The notes below the pieces were generated by a model. That model was not told the origin of the DNA, searched no databases, and saw only the letters and a list, made by a program, of their open reading frames with translations. This document shows positions 10,801-20,777 of a DNA stretch of 64,000 bases, piece after piece. Source of the DNA: Amia ocellicauda (Eukaryota > Chordata > Actinopteri > Amiiformes > Amiidae); NCBI RefSeq assembly GCF_036373705.1, contig NW_027102659.1, forward strand, positions 434,001 through 498,000, read 5' to 3'. Each line of letters opens with the position of its first letter. The first letter of the stretch is position 1. The translations under genes were made by a program, and so were the position numbers.

Positions 10801-11190
10801 GGGGATTGGGTCCCTCCCCTCGGGGACTACCTTGGGGAGTTAACGAGCGAACTAGATCCTCAGGACCACATAGTGGAGTTTGTTTCAGGGGGTCCTAAGA
10901 CTTACGCATACAGAACGGCTGCGGGTAAGACCTGTATGAAAGTTAAGGGTTTCACTCTGAACCATTGTAACAACAAGCTCATTAACATCAAGTCTCTGAC
11001 GACCCTGGTAGAAAGTTTTGTAACCAAGAAAGACGCGCCTCCTCGTGAGATTATTACAGCCGGAAATCAGATCTATCGCAATAAAAAGGGGTACACGTTG
11101 GAAAATAGATCACTAAACAAACGATTCAGGGTGGTGTACAATAAAAGAGTGTTGAAGACTGATTATACCACTCTGCCTTATGGATATTAG
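7851..11190 (+). pseudogene. Protein-primed family B DNA polymerase, element B copy
   Basis: Counterpart of 26626-29964. Exonuclease-region motifs (AHNAKGYDSY, YCKNDV) and the polymerase motifs DFTSLYP, KLILNSLWGKFG and YHDTDSV are all recognisable. The copy is broken, with about four breaks, only some shared with the other copies. Its last bases overlap the ATPase start by 11. Confidence 0.85.
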
Positions 11191-11851
11191 CGGTGGTTTT
11201 GATAACAGATTTCAACACCCTTTCTCCTGTATTATAGCCGGTCCCTCCAATTCGGGGAAGAGCTATCTTATAAAGAACATCATAGAAGATGTGGACGCAA
11301 CCGTGTCCCAAGCTCTTGACAACATAGTGTGGTGTTACTCTTGCTGGCAACCTCTCTACGATGATTTGGCTTCGAAAAAAAATAATCTGAAATTTGTGCA
11401 AGGTCTCCCCGCCTCGTTGTGTGACGATGACTTGTTCCCGCCCGGTCAAACTAATCTAGTGATCCTTGATGACCTGATGGAGCAGGCCGGTGACAACAGT
11501 GAAGTGGAAAAAGCTTTCACAAAGTGCACTCATCATAGGAATTTAAGTATTATTTATTTAGTTCAAAATCTATTTTTTCAAGGTAAAAAAAGCCGCACTA
11601 TTAATTTAAATGCCAATTATATAATTCTTTTTAAAAACCCCAGAGATAAACTACAGGTCACCGTCTTGGCTCGTCAAATGTACCCTAACCAGACCAAGTT
11701 CTTTTTGGAGGCATTTGAGGATGCCACCAAAAAACCCTACGGGTACATGATTGCGGACTTAAAAGCACAAACCCCAGAAGACTTTCGCCTCAGAACAGGT
11801 TTGTGCCCGCCCGATTGGCCGGCAGTGTATGTGCTAAAGAAAAGGAAATAA
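11180..11851 (+). CDS. FtsK/HerA-type genome-packaging ATPase, element B copy
   Basis: Open 223-aa copy with Walker A GPSNSGKS at residues 21-28 and Walker B LVILDD near residues 93-98, as in the element C copy (29954-30625). It overlaps the polymerase end and is followed after 6 bases by the small basic protein gene. Confidence 0.88.
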   Translation: MDISGGFDNRFQHPFSCIIAGPSNSGKSYLIKNIIEDVDATVSQALDNIVWCYSCWQPLYDDLASKKNNLKFVQGLPASLCDDDLFPPGQTNLVILDDLMEQAGDNSEVEKAFTKCTHHRNLSIIYLVQNLFFQGKKSRTINLNANYIILFKNPRDKLQVTVLARQMYPNQTKFFLEAFEDATKKPYGYMIADLKAQTPEDFRLRTGLCPPDWPAVYVLKKRK

Positions 11852-11857
11852 ATAAGA

Positions 11858-12193
11858 ATGTCTGTTCGGATTAAAAGAAATCTGCCGCTTTTGCAAATGT
11901 TATTTGAGGGGAGCCCGCGCCATAGGAAAGCTGTGCTGGCAGGGGCCCCCTCGGATTTGATCGAGACCCTGTGTGAAATAGCTTTTAACATCTTACGTGG
12001 TAATATACCCCTAACCCCTTCTCAACATTCTAAACTCAAAAAACAAAAAGCGGTTATCAAGATCATCGCTAATAAGAAGTATTCTATTAAAAGAAAAAGA
12101 AAGAAGATAAATCAAACCGGGGGTTTTATAGGACCGCTGTTGAGCATAGCCGTGCCTTTCCTAACCAGTCTTCTAGCTTCCAGAGTGGGTTAA
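11858..12193 (+). CDS. Small basic protein with hydrophobic C-terminus, element B copy
   Basis: Open 111-aa copy of the gene at 30632-30967, nearly identical to it: basic KRKRKK stretch followed by the hydrophobic GGFIGPLLSIAVPFL segment. Confidence 0.65.
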   Translation: MSVRIKRNLPLLQMLFEGSPRHRKAVLAGAPSDLIETLCEIAFNILRGNIPLTPSQHSKLKKQKAVIKIIANKKYSIKRKRKKINQTGGFIGPLLSIAVPFLTSLLASRVG

Positions 12194-12195
12194 TA

Positions 12196-12846
12196 ATGGA
12201 ATATGCTCAGAAAATGTTTTTGATCCCTCAGGAGCAGCTTGAGAAACTGAGAAAAAATGTTGTCGGGCCAGAGCCCATTAGACAAACGGCCGAAAACAAC
12301 CTGGACTCTGAAATGAAAGCTATACAGGCCAGGGCCGATTTAAATCAGTATTCCAAAGCCCAGTTGTATACCAACACGTTACAGCGCTACCTCCGTCTGG
12401 TTAGACAGGGTGAAAAAGATCATAACATTTTAACTTTAACCATGGCCTATCAAGAAAATGGTTCTGGGGCTGATGCGGGGGGTACGGTTGATAAAGATGT
12501 TGCGGTGACCGAACCTGTTGAGAGTTCAGAGGGAGATGTTGTAACGGATGTTTTGAGAAACATGCCGGCCAGAAGCAAAAGACATGCACAATATATCCTG
12601 CACAAAATGGTTCAGAAACCGCGGGTAACTGCTTGGAATGAACAGGGTGAATTTGTTTTTAAAGGACAACTGATCAAAGGTTCACACATGTTTGATTTGT
12701 TGAAGAGTTTCACTAGCACTAATAAGGTACCCGATAGTCGCCGACCTGTAGGCTGGAATGCTTTCCTACAGGCGATGGCCTGTCTGAACATGCCCCAATC
12801 AACAGTTCCTAACCAGGAAACGCTACAAAAAATCCGCCCCTTGTAA
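12196..12846 (+). pseudogene. Uncharacterised ~247-aa protein, element B copy
   Basis: Counterpart of 30970-31713. It starts 2 bases after the preceding stop. The N-terminal MEYAQKMFLIPQEQL and central NMPARSKRHAQYIL segments are kept. This copy is shorter at its C-terminus than C and E and is probably broken. Confidence 0.6.
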
Positions 12847-13115
12847 AGAGGTGGAGCCTGATCTGACTCCGATATCTCATTACTCTGACCGTGCTGAGCG
12901 ACCATCCTCAGGATCTATCCATCGTTGGGAAGCTTATTAATATCATGTTTTTATTTGTCTCCCATGTAAATAATGACCCGACAAACAATTTTTTTTTTTT
13001 TTTTTTTTTCAAATGTTGTACATTTATTTATACCATAACCCCTGCTTTGTATAAGAATTGTGTTGAATAAAAACAAAACTAATGATTCAAAGGCTGTTTT
13101 CATTATTTTTTCAAC
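12847..13115. terminator. Convergent poly(A) region, element B
   Basis: AT-rich stretch between the two converging gene arms with a poly-T tract. The plus strand has AATAAA at 13066-13071. The minus strand has AATAAA (TTTATT at 12950-12955 and 13023-13028). Poly(A) use is inferred from motif and position. Confidence 0.55.
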
Positions 13116-13673
13116 TTAACACGCATGACATCTTTTAAAATCCTCACAAGAACACCCCATCTGTATACATGGCTGGCTAGGGTCGTAAGTCATTGTGTTA
13201 TAAGGGGGGGTCCACAGTGTACTGACAAACTCTGCCACTTTTTTATCATTTTGGCCTAAATCCTCACTGTACAAGGCCATAATATCGGGGTATGACCTTC
13301 CTTTAGATCTATGATATAAGAAAAACACACAGTGTTGACCACAAGTGAAGGTCTGAAGACTTTGTACTTGACGACCGCTGTAAATGGTTTCTTGACAGTT
13401 GTTGAGCAGAAAGTTATTTATCTTCCGAGGGAAAGGTCTGAAATCCGGGGGGTTTGCATAGGAATCAAAAAATTCACCACGGTGGTCCTCCCTTAGATAA
13501 ATAGCCAGCCAATGTTCTCCGGGCATATTTTTAGGGTGTGTGTTGATTATGTACATTGCAGGTAAATTCTTGATCTTAAATTTAGGCAGCTGATCGCAGG
13601 CGTAGACTCCTTGAAACAGTTTCCGTGAGCCGGCCAGGGCATTCATGATGTGGTTGAGCTCTCTGGTGTTCAT
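13116..13673 (-). CDS. Adenain-like cysteine protease, element B copy
   Basis: Open copy of the gene at 31893-32450. The start MNTREL is chosen because its ATG has A at -3 and it lies right after the capsid stop. It keeps His54, Asp70, Gln104 and Cys111, spaced as in adenovirus protease. Confidence 0.88.
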   Translation of the reverse strand: MNTRELNHIMNALAGSRKLFQGVYACDQLPKFKIKNLPAMYIINTHPKNMPGEHWLAIYLREDHRGEFFDSYANPPDFRPFPRKINNFLLNNCQETIYSGRQVQSLQTFTCGQHCVFFLYHRSKGRSYPDIMALYSEDLGQNDKKVAEFVSTLWTPPYNTMTYDPSQPCIQMGCSCEDFKRCHAC

Positions 13674-13674
13674 T

Positions 13675-14982
13675 TTAATAATAATCATACAGAACGTTTC
13701 TCCTCTGATTCTCCTCAATAATGTTGTCAAACACAGCATTCACGACCATATTTACAGTGCGTGGTAGAGGCTGCTTGAAACGCATCACCAAACGCATATT
13801 GCACGTCTTCATCAGTGAAAAATGTTGTCCACACTCTTCGTCAGGGGTCAGGTTGAAACCGTACAGGGTGTAACCGCTGCAGTATTCCCGGCGATCGATC
13901 AGCAGAGTTTGATCCTTGAGATGGCGACCCGTAGCCAGTACTAGACTGTAATATTCACGAACCGCATTGCCGTTTTCAAAGTCAGGTTGAAAAGGTCTGG
14001 ATGGAACCTGCACACCATCGATGTACAACGCTATAAATTCCGCGTTATAATGTTTAAAGATAAAGGGGTTCTTGTTGTAAACCCCGGTAAATGCATCATT
14101 ATCCACGAGACCTATAATAACCTGTTTTGGGAGCTGTCCTAGAAACAGATTTTCCTGGTTCATCACCCGTGTCCCTGCGGGGATACTGTGGACTTTCATA
14201 TAGACTCTTTCGATCGGGTACTTGGCGTTTGCCGTCATTAACGCCTGCGCGTGTCCTAGTTTAACCGCCGGGGAGACGGACACTTTTTTCACAAACAGCG
14301 AGGCCGATAATATGGTCAGTTTATATTTTTCAGTATCAGGGGTCATCAGACAAAAAGCACTTTTACTACGGATCATTTTAATTTTAATGTCTACCCCGTT
14401 GAGCATGAGTTTTTCTTGGAAAAATATGTCTGCATGGATATGCCCCATTAGCTCAAAGGTCCTCCCTTCTGTTGAAAAGGCCGTTCTTTTTTGCAAACCC
14501 TTATTGAGTCCCTCTGGATCCTTGTCGTCCATAGCTTCCGGGATGTCTTTGAAGAAAAGGCCGGGGTTGAACTGTTTGCTTAGGGTCTCCTCACTATAAT
14601 TAAGGATACACTCCATCATGGCTCTATAGGGGTAAGTATTGCTGCTTTGACTAATGAGCCGATCTCCCAGGGTCACATCCACCTGTGAAAACATGGTGGC
14701 CACCGGGTAATTGATGACCCCAGCGTTGGTCGTCTTCTCGATTGCATCGCCATCCTCATCAGTCACTTTACAGTTCATTAAAATAAATGTGTTATTCAAA
14801 TCAATATAATCCTCGCCATTGCCAGCCATAAAAAACTCCAGAGGGGCCGTGTCTGAAATTGCAGAAAGAGAGGGAATCTCTACATATATGATCTTATCTA
14901 TACTCGTTTGAGTGTATGGAACTGTAAACAGATCCAGTTCTGATTTGACGCATTCTTCCGATAGACTGTGGACAAAAGACAT
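13675..14982 (-). CDS. Polinton major capsid protein (F54H12.2-like, double jelly-roll family)
   Basis: The only capsid copy here that reads open from end to end, 435 aa, beginning MSFVHSLSEECVKSELDLF. It matches the large conserved Polinton/adintovirus protein often annotated as F54H12.2-like, which is the hexon-type major capsid protein that would form the trimeric capsomers of an icosahedral shell. Supporting context: it lies between the protease and the pVI/core-like gene, the order seen in Polintons, and no signal peptide or membrane segment is visible. The fold assignment rests on family knowledge, not on a motif visible by eye. It is followed immediately by the protease start and overlaps the end of the preceding gene. 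Confidence 0.8.
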   Translation of the reverse strand: MSFVHSLSEECVKSELDLFTVPYTQTSIDKIIYVEIPSLSAISDTAPLEFFMAGNGEDYIDLNNTFILMNCKVTDEDGDAIEKTTNAGVINYPVATMFSQVDVTLGDRLISQSSNTYPYRAMMECILNYSEETLSKQFNPGLFFKDIPEAMDDKDPEGLNKGLQKRTAFSTEGRTFELMGHIHADIFFQEKLMLNGVDIKIKMIRSKSAFCLMTPDTEKYKLTILSASLFVKKVSVSPAVKLGHAQALMTANAKYPIERVYMKVHSIPAGTRVMNQENLFLGQLPKQVIIGLVDNDAFTGVYNKNPFIFKHYNAEFIALYIDGVQVPSRPFQPDFENGNAVREYYSLVLATGRHLKDQTLLIDRREYCSGYTLYGFNLTPDEECGQHFSLMKTCNMRLVMRFKQPLPRTVNMVVNAVFDNIIEENQRRNVLYDYY

Positions 14983-15475
14983 GTTTAAAAGATGTATCCT
15001 GAGGCTCTATTTTTCTTTCTTTTAGACTTTCTTTTTGCAGGTTTTTTCTTGTGCTGCTTCCTTCTCCGAGTGTTTCCACGATATGTTGGAGAATGAGAGA
15101 TTCTTCGTTTTTTGTTAGCCACGGATCTTCGTCTCCCCCTGGTGGACACATGCTGTTTCTTCTTTTACCCCCCCTCCTCGCCATTACCATGAGACCCGAA
15201 CCCTCCTGATGCTCATGGCTAGCTGCCCGGTTCATAACATTGGTGAACACGTCACTAACAATATTTTTAGCCGCTGATTTCAAGTGGGGTCTGGCTATAG
15301 CAAAGCCTCTCCTAAGCAGGGGTACGGCCATTCTAAAGAGACCACGAAAGAGTCCTCCTAGACCGGCGCCATACATTGTGGGGGCTCCTACAATACCGGG
15401 CAAGCCGTTCCCGGCTTGCATCTTGTAATAATCCACATAGGCGCTAGGATCTACATAACCCCTCGAGGTAGCCAT
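14894..15475 (-). CDS. pVI/core-like basic virion protein, element B copy
   Basis: Open ~193-aa frame starting MATSRGYVDPSAYVDYYKMQ. It has a glycine-rich amphipathic stretch (MYGAGLGGLFRGLFRM), then a basic helix-rich part, then RRGGKRR. This resembles the minor capsid/core proteins (adenovirus pVI or pX type) found next to the major capsid gene in Polintons and adintoviruses: amphipathic glycine-rich helix near the N-terminus plus basic residues. Its end overlaps the capsid gene start by about 90 bases in another frame, so the true C-terminus is uncertain. Assignment by context and composition. Confidence 0.55.
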   Translation of the reverse strand: MATSRGYVDPSAYVDYYKMQAGNGLPGIVGAPTMYGAGLGGLFRGLFRMAVPLLRRGFAIARPHLKSAAKNIVSDVFTNVMNRAASHEHQEGSGLMVMARRGGKRRNSMCPPGGDEDPWLTKNEESLILQHIVETLGEGSSTRKNLQKESLKERKIEPQDTSFKHVFCPQSIGRMRQIRTGSVYSSIHSNEYR

Positions 15476-15476
15476 T

Positions 15477-16319
15477 TTAATAATGTACACACTGTTTCAG
15501 GGGTCGAAAATGTAGTTTGACAATAACTTTACCGAAGCGGAAGGGTACGTTGATATTCTGATCCGATTTGACTTCGATCGTGATGTTGTCAAAGTGGGTC
15601 TTTGAGACTGGTACGTAGTGTGGCTTGTCATAAGTAATTGTGACCATGTCATTGCTTTTACCTTTAATAAGTACATTTCTCAAAAGGGGGACATAACTAT
15701 CCCCGACCCTCTGGTGGGTTATGATATCCGTATACACATAAAGAGTGTAAAAGCCGCCCCACCACTTCTGAGAACCTGCTCTCTGTGTCAGAATAGAACC
15801 CTAATATACGCCCCAGTTGGCCGCTGGTTTGAATGCTAATACCTGGTTTTGACACCTTGTACACTCTGTTTTTAATAGGGTTGTAATATAGCTTGATGTT
15901 GGGGGTGCCTTCTGAGAACTGTTTATGCATCTCATCTAATATTTTATCCACATTGTCATAATAACCTCCTCGTATCGTGAATATCCATTGATTTTAACAT
16001 CATCAAAAATGGCGAAGGTGGCATCCTTATCTTGTAAAACAGCCCAAGTGTAAGGATACTGTATTTCCGCCAACCCCACTTCCCACGACCCCCTTAGATC
16101 TATAGATTTTCCAAATTGTACCGTGTAACTGGATATTTCATTTTTAGGGTATATATCGAGAGAGGCGTTACTGGGTAGAGTCACGTAGAAGCCTCCTGAT
16201 TCCATCTTGAGTACCGAAAGTAATGCCCCCAACACACCCACGGGCATGTTGTTATAAGGATTGAATATCGCAAACCTGTTGTTCCGGGACCCAACTATTG
16301 AACTTTTCAGGCCATCCAA
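15477..16319 (-). pseudogene. Penton-like minor capsid protein, element B copy
   Basis: Counterpart of 34254-35100, starting MDGLKSSIVGSRNN. Broken. The N-terminal part with SGGFYVTLPSNASL and the C-terminal part ending FRPLKQCVHY are both recognisable. Confidence 0.75.
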
Positions 16320-17351
16320 GCCATTTCACCAACACGTATTTTTTCCGGTTCTGGGTTTTTTCAGCTAATATCTTTTCAACTCTGTATACACTGTCTTTAC
16401 CCACAATCATTTTTTGTAACTCGGCTTCGTAAAACGTTCCTTCTATATCCTCCCCGTCATAGTCTTTTAACCGGTACACGGGGGGGTCTCTAGCCAACTG
16501 TTCGGTAACTGTAAAATATTCGTCAGAAAATGTTTGTTCATAACCTTTGGCAAAAGTACTCCTTAGCTTTGAAACGCGAACCACATCACCGATGTTGAAC
16601 TTATAAGTAGTTTTTCCCTTCTTAATAAATGGTCCGTATAATTCTTTATAGACCTTAAAAGAATTACTTTGATCAACATCTATAGGCTTCATTTTAATAC
16701 TGGTGTGATACCCTTGGTTGTAAGCATCGATAAAATCCTGAACTTTATCAAAATACTTGAACGTGTTGACCGCTGTAAAATATCTCCAGATTTTGGTCTT
16801 CATGGTGCGGTTAAACCTCTCCACTACCGATGCCTTAAGCTCATTACCGGTGGTGAAATGATGTATTTTGTGTCTCTTCAGTAGATTCTGAAATTCTCTG
16901 TTGAGAAACTCTTTTCCTTTATTAGTCTGCAGTTTTTTAGGACATCGACCCTGGGACAATATATCCTTGTCACCGCCCGACCTGTTTTATTATGTAGAAT
17001 GCGAGCCCAGGCATATTTTGATAACACATCGATACACATCAACATCAATTTGTGACCATTGTTATGTTTTGATAAATTTGACATATCGACTAGATCCATT
17101 TGTCATTGTGAGTCTATGTCAGTTGCATATACGCGGTTTCTTTTAAAGTTAATCCTGAGAGGTTTATGTAAGGTATAGGCGTCTTGTTCCCGTAACCATT
17201 CTGAAACAACCACATCATTAACCTTCACTCCGGCCTCAGCGAGTCCTCTTTGAAAACCCTTCTTACCCGCCAAACCCCCAATCTTGGCTGGGTTGTAGTA
17301 TAGTTCCTGCATTTGGGGAGCTTGCCGAGTCATTCTGTCAAATAACCACAC
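16252..17351 (-). pseudogene. Polinton integrase with chromodomain, element B copy
   Basis: Counterpart of 35033-36142. The DDE core and C-terminal chromodomain (VEKILAEKTQNRKKY, then VKWLGWPEKFNSWVP) are recognisable. Broken. Its end overlaps the start of the penton gene. Confidence 0.85.
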
Positions 17352-17505
17352 AGACCCACACTATGCGCAAAGTTTTTATACAAGGTTTTTTATTCAACTT
17401 CAGGAGAGCAGATACCCCTTTTTAGACATTTGAGAAAAGTATAACATACACAACAATTTTTTCTACGGTCCAGACAAAAAGAAATCAGATGATTGGTTAC
17501 TTGAT

Positions 17506-17898
17506 CTATATCAACAAATATACCTGTTTCTTTATCTTGTAGGCACACACCTCAGTTACATATGTAAATAAAACAACAATATGACCTATTTTAAAAGTAA
17601 ACAGAGGTGTATTAAACATGCTCAGCAAAAGGTCATACAGATGTTGATGAAATGGCCTAATATCATTCTTGGCCCCCTTGAGCGCTTCATCCCAGTGTTC
17701 GTACCCCCCGGTCTTTGTTACAGCAGCCATTAACTTTTCCAGGTTTGAAAGTTGATCCTCATCGATGGTTAAATCTGTAGAGAAAAGGCTCGCGTTGGCT
17801 ACTTTTCTGTCAAGCACATGGTGTAATAGCGCTCTCAGGTTAGCTGCAGAGTGTTGATGACAGAACCAGTTGCAGAAGCAGTCCAGAACATTCCCCAT
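17506..17898 (-). CDS. BCL-2-like (BH1-like) small protein, candidate apoptosis regulator
   Basis: About 130 aa; this is the best-preserved copy. Start chosen at the ATG giving MGNVLDCFCNWF: Gly2 plus Cys7 and Cys9 is the pattern of an N-myristoylated, palmitoylated protein, so membrane attachment is possible. Residues about 103-118 read FKIGHIVVLFTYVTEV, close in spacing and character to the BCL-2 BH1 segment (W/F-x-GRIVxxFxF), preceded by a helix with LYDLLLSMF where BCL-2 proteins have ELF. No BH3 or BH2 is evident and the length is below the usual 170-200 aa. The frame ends at AAACAG/GTATAT, which resembles a splice donor, so more exons may follow. BCL-2 homologues have been reported among accessory genes of animal DNA viruses; the assignment here is an inference. 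Confidence 0.42.
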   Translation of the reverse strand: MGNVLDCFCNWFCHQHSAANLRALLHHVLDRKVANASLFSTDLTIDEDQLSNLEKLMAAVTKTGGYEHWDEALKGAKNDIRPFHQHLYDLLLSMFNTPLFTFKIGHIVVLFTYVTEVCAYKIKKQVYLLI

Positions 17899-17910
17899 GT
17901 TCAAAGTCCC

Positions 17911-18759
17911 TTAGTTCAGGTCAGAGTCTGAATCAGTGGCGTAGATGTCGAATTCCTCGTCGCTGCCCCCAGCTTTAACTTCTTTACCGAAGAAATAAGC
18001 TTTTAGCTTGCCAGCGGTTTTTCTACTCGGCTCATCCAGGTCATTGAGCAGCTGCCCAAGTTTCTCTATTATAAACGGCTCCTTTTTCAGCTCCAGCAAA
18101 ATCTCATCTATGATTTTCTGGACTTGTCCCACAGTTACATGTATGTGGGAGTAAGACAGCGCCTTGATTAATGCCGGTTTCAGCCACGGTTTGTTCAGTC
18201 TTCTGTAAAACACGTTGAAATACAACAGGAAATAGTAACGGTCTGGTTCAAACAAACAACTGTGTCTCAACTGACTGGCGTGATTCACTTCACACCCCCG
18301 ACAGACTTCTTTCAGAGCTCGGTCGATGAGAGCACTCAGAATATACACCAGGGTGCTTTTAACCACTCTGCTTACTTGGTCACATACCCCGGGCATAAAT
18401 CCTGCATCTTCATCACGCCATTGGGACAGTCCGATGCTCATTGGGTCGCCTGGTGGTTTGTGGGGTGTTTCTACATCCATTGGACTGACCCCCTCCTGAG
18501 ACGCACAGACGGTAGACAGTTCGGCAAAATCGAGGCCCTCCATGAGCTCCAGAGGCTGGGGATCCCCGAGACTCATTTGGACATCCATCGCACCGCATGT
18601 TGTTTCGTCCTGAGGGACCGGGGTCTGAGGTCTTGGAGAGTAACCGCAGTCAAAGGGTTCCAGAGTGTATACAAAATCTGGGGAATAGAACCAGGGGTGA
18701 TCCCGGGTTTGAAGAGGCCTGTAGAGCCTGTCGACGTCCGCAGCTTTCGGGTAAGACAT
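17911..18759 (-). CDS. Uncharacterised ~282-aa Cys/His, acidic-tail protein, element B copy
   Basis: Open copy of the gene at 36702-37550 with the same ATG (MSYPKAADVDR) and acidic tail. It starts downstream of the TATA-like/CRE-like pair at about 18796-18823 and stops 12 bases before the BCL-2-like ATG, so the two were probably cotranscribed. Confidence 0.7.
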   Translation of the reverse strand: MSYPKAADVDRLYRPLQTRDHPWFYSPDFVYTLEPFDCGYSPRPQTPVPQDETTCGAMDVQMSLGDPQPLELMEGLDFAELSTVCASQEGVSPMDVETPHKPPGDPMSIGLSQWRDEDAGFMPGVCDQVSRVVKSTLVYILSALIDRALKEVCRGCEVNHASQLRHSCLFEPDRYYFLLYFNVFYRRLNKPWLKPALIKALSYSHIHVTVGQVQKIIDEILLELKKEPFIIEKLGQLLNDLDEPSRKTAGKLKAYFFGKEVKAGGSDEEFDIYATDSDSDLN

Positions 18760-18837
18760 TCTCTTTAATTTTAAACCATGAATGAATTGTTGCGCCTTTT
18801 ATCCTATCTCTTCACTACGTCACGACACACCGCCCTC

Positions 18838-19427
18838 TTAGAAGAGAGTAGCCCCTGAGCCGTCAGACCCCCCTCCAAAACCCCACACGTCGTCTGTTTT
18901 ATCATCGTCGTCGTCATTCAAGGGGGATATATAATCCATAATCCAGCATATTCTCCTTCTAACCAAATCCAGTTGCGAACATTTGGTCAAGATGTCAAAA
19001 CCATCATTTATACAGTTTATGACCTCTTTCAAGAACGGCCAGTCCACGGCGTCAAACATAATTTCAGTAACCTGTTTTTCTGGATCCTCCACACCCCCTT
19101 CAATAGGGTTTGTAATCAGGGTACTGCTAAACAAAACCTTACGATCTGTAGTTTGAGTTAGACTCTTCACCACTCTACCGTAGTTCTGCAAGCTTTCCCA
19201 TTCACACCTTTCAAAACCCTGAGTCGGAGACTCCATTTCGCATTCTCTTGGACCCTCTTGCAAGCCTTCTAGAGTCTTATCCACAAGCCCCAGATCTCTC
19301 CAGGCCATCACCTTCAACCAGTCCTCATAAGAGTATTCAATTACCGTCTCAAAAGGTTCCAACGTACCCTCCTTCTCTCCCAAAGCAAAAAGCTCCACTC
19401 CAACATAGCTGGGATCCCTTTTAAAGC
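18838..19427 (-). pseudogene. First gene of the right arm, long form, fused to tRNA-repeat DNA (element B)
   Basis: Carries the long C-terminal half absent from A and C: a Cys-containing helical stretch around FDILTKCSQLDLVRRRICW, then an Asp-run (NDDDDDKTDD) and a Gly/Ser tail. The reading frame continues past 19427 into tRNA-repeat DNA, so any N-terminus from there is repeat sequence and not element sequence. Function not recognised. Confidence 0.6.
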
Positions 19428-19621
19428 GCAGGGCGACCTGCCTTTGAAAGAGTTTCCAAAGTGTCCTGATGTGCCCTTTAGCAATGCCAAACAGGTCTGT
19501 GAAAATGGCATCCTTTCGCGGCACTTCAGACGCCATCTCACAGTCTAGCCGACCTGAAATGCCTGAGCCCGTTTTACCAGCCGGCTTTGATAGGAGTTAT
19601 TCGAAACACCAGGACGGGTTG

Positions 19622-19694
19622 GTTTCCGTAGTGTAGTGGCTATCACGTTTGCCTCACACGCGAAAGGTCCCCGGTTTGAAACCGGGCGGAAACA
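19622..19694 (+). tRNA. tRNA-Val (CAC), diverged T loop
   Basis: 73 nt with anticodon CAC and full acceptor pairing. The T loop reads TTTGAAA instead of TTCGAAA, changing the conserved C of box B, so transcription may be weak. It is followed by the type B spacer. Confidence 0.68.
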
Positions 19695-19857
19695 GCCTGC
19701 TGTGGGCCGGCCCTTTTCGTCCTGCTTGCCCTCGTGGTTCCCCGGAGGCGGTAGGTGGCTTTTCTTCATTGGAGTGCCCGAAATTGGTGCACTCAGAGCG
19801 TCCGTCAATCGACAGGTTGAAATTGTAAATGCTGGTGTAGGCACTTTTAATTAAAAT

Positions 19858-19907
19858 CTGATGATGAAGTTATTGTTGTTGTTGTTGTTGTTCTTGTTGT
19901 CGTCGTG
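19858..19907. repeat. (GAT)n–(GTT)n microsatellite
   Basis: Trinucleotide tract at the unit end, short GAT part and longer GTT part. Confidence 0.85.
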
Positions 19908-20239
19908 GTCGCCGTCATTATTATTGTTAAAGTAAAGCTACCGTAAGGTGTAGAAGGCACAATAGCTCTGTGATTGTCTGATGGTGGCACAAGACAAGCA
20001 GCAGCTGTTTGAACAAGCCATTGAGCATCACCTTGTTGGGGTAAGTGTAAGTCTTGTCATAGCTCAGGGCGTTCTTCCTTTGAAAGAGTTTTCAAAGTGT
20101 CCTGATGTGCCCTTGAGCAATGCAAAATAGGTCAGTGAAAATAGAAACCTTTATCTCACAGGCTGGCCCACGGGAAACGCCTGTGTGCGTTTTACCAGCC
20201 GGCTTCGATAGGAGTTATTCGAAACACCAGGACGGGTCG

Positions 20240-20312
20240 GTTTCTGTAGTGTAGTGGCTATCACGTTCGCCTCACACGCGAAAGGTCCCCGGTTCGAAAC
20301 CGGGCGGAAACA
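20240..20312 (+). tRNA. tRNA-Val (CAC)
   Basis: 73 nt with anticodon CAC and consensus T arm TTCGAAA. One acceptor position is T where the consensus has C, which still allows a G:U pair. Confidence 0.82.
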
Positions 20313-20538
20313 ACCCGTGGTGCACGCGTGCCAGTGCCGTGTTACCCGTCCCCCATCTCTCTGCCCCAAGGGTGGCTGTCGTTTTCTCTTCCTCGGAGTG
20401 GCAAGAAATCCTGACCTTGAGAACAAACGATGTAAGAAGGGTAGCTTTGCGAGGCGCTGGAACTGACACTTTTAAAATCGATACATGTTGTTGCTGTTAC
20501 AATACGACCGTAGCAGGATCGGCGACATTGCTGTTACT

Positions 20539-20544
20539 CTTATG
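20539..20544. other. Unoccupied Polinton target site (CTTATG)
   Basis: Same context as the occupied site (CTGTTACT before, TAGTTGAAGG after), uninterrupted. Confidence 0.85.
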
Positions 20545-20777
20545 TAGTTGAAGGCGCAAAATAGCTCTGATAGTCTGGTGGTGACGGAAGACCACCAGCC
20601 GTTTGAACAAGCCATTCAGCATCACCTTGTTGGGCTAAGTGCAGGCACTGTCTGATCGCAGGGCGTCCTGCCTTTGAAAGAGTTTCCGAAGTATCCCGAA
20701 ATCGGTGCACTCAGAGCGTCCGTCCGTCGACAGGATGAAATTGTAAACGCTGGTGTAGCCACTTTTAATTAAAATCT

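Larger units (their letters stand above)
4897..19427. mobile_element. Polinton element B, lacks both ends
   Basis: About 14.5 kb of Polinton interior joined directly to tRNA-Val repeat on both sides. Neither terminal inverted repeat nor a flanking CTTATG pair is present, so it is not an independent insertion in its present form. Both gene arms are represented in the same order as in element C. Broken, with roughly six to ten breaks. It differs from C at scattered positions, more than C differs from E. Confidence 0.88.

Noticed and set aside
4897-19427. Element B as an independent Polinton insertion
   Set aside because: No terminal inverted repeats and no target-site duplication; both edges are abrupt joints with tRNA repeat.
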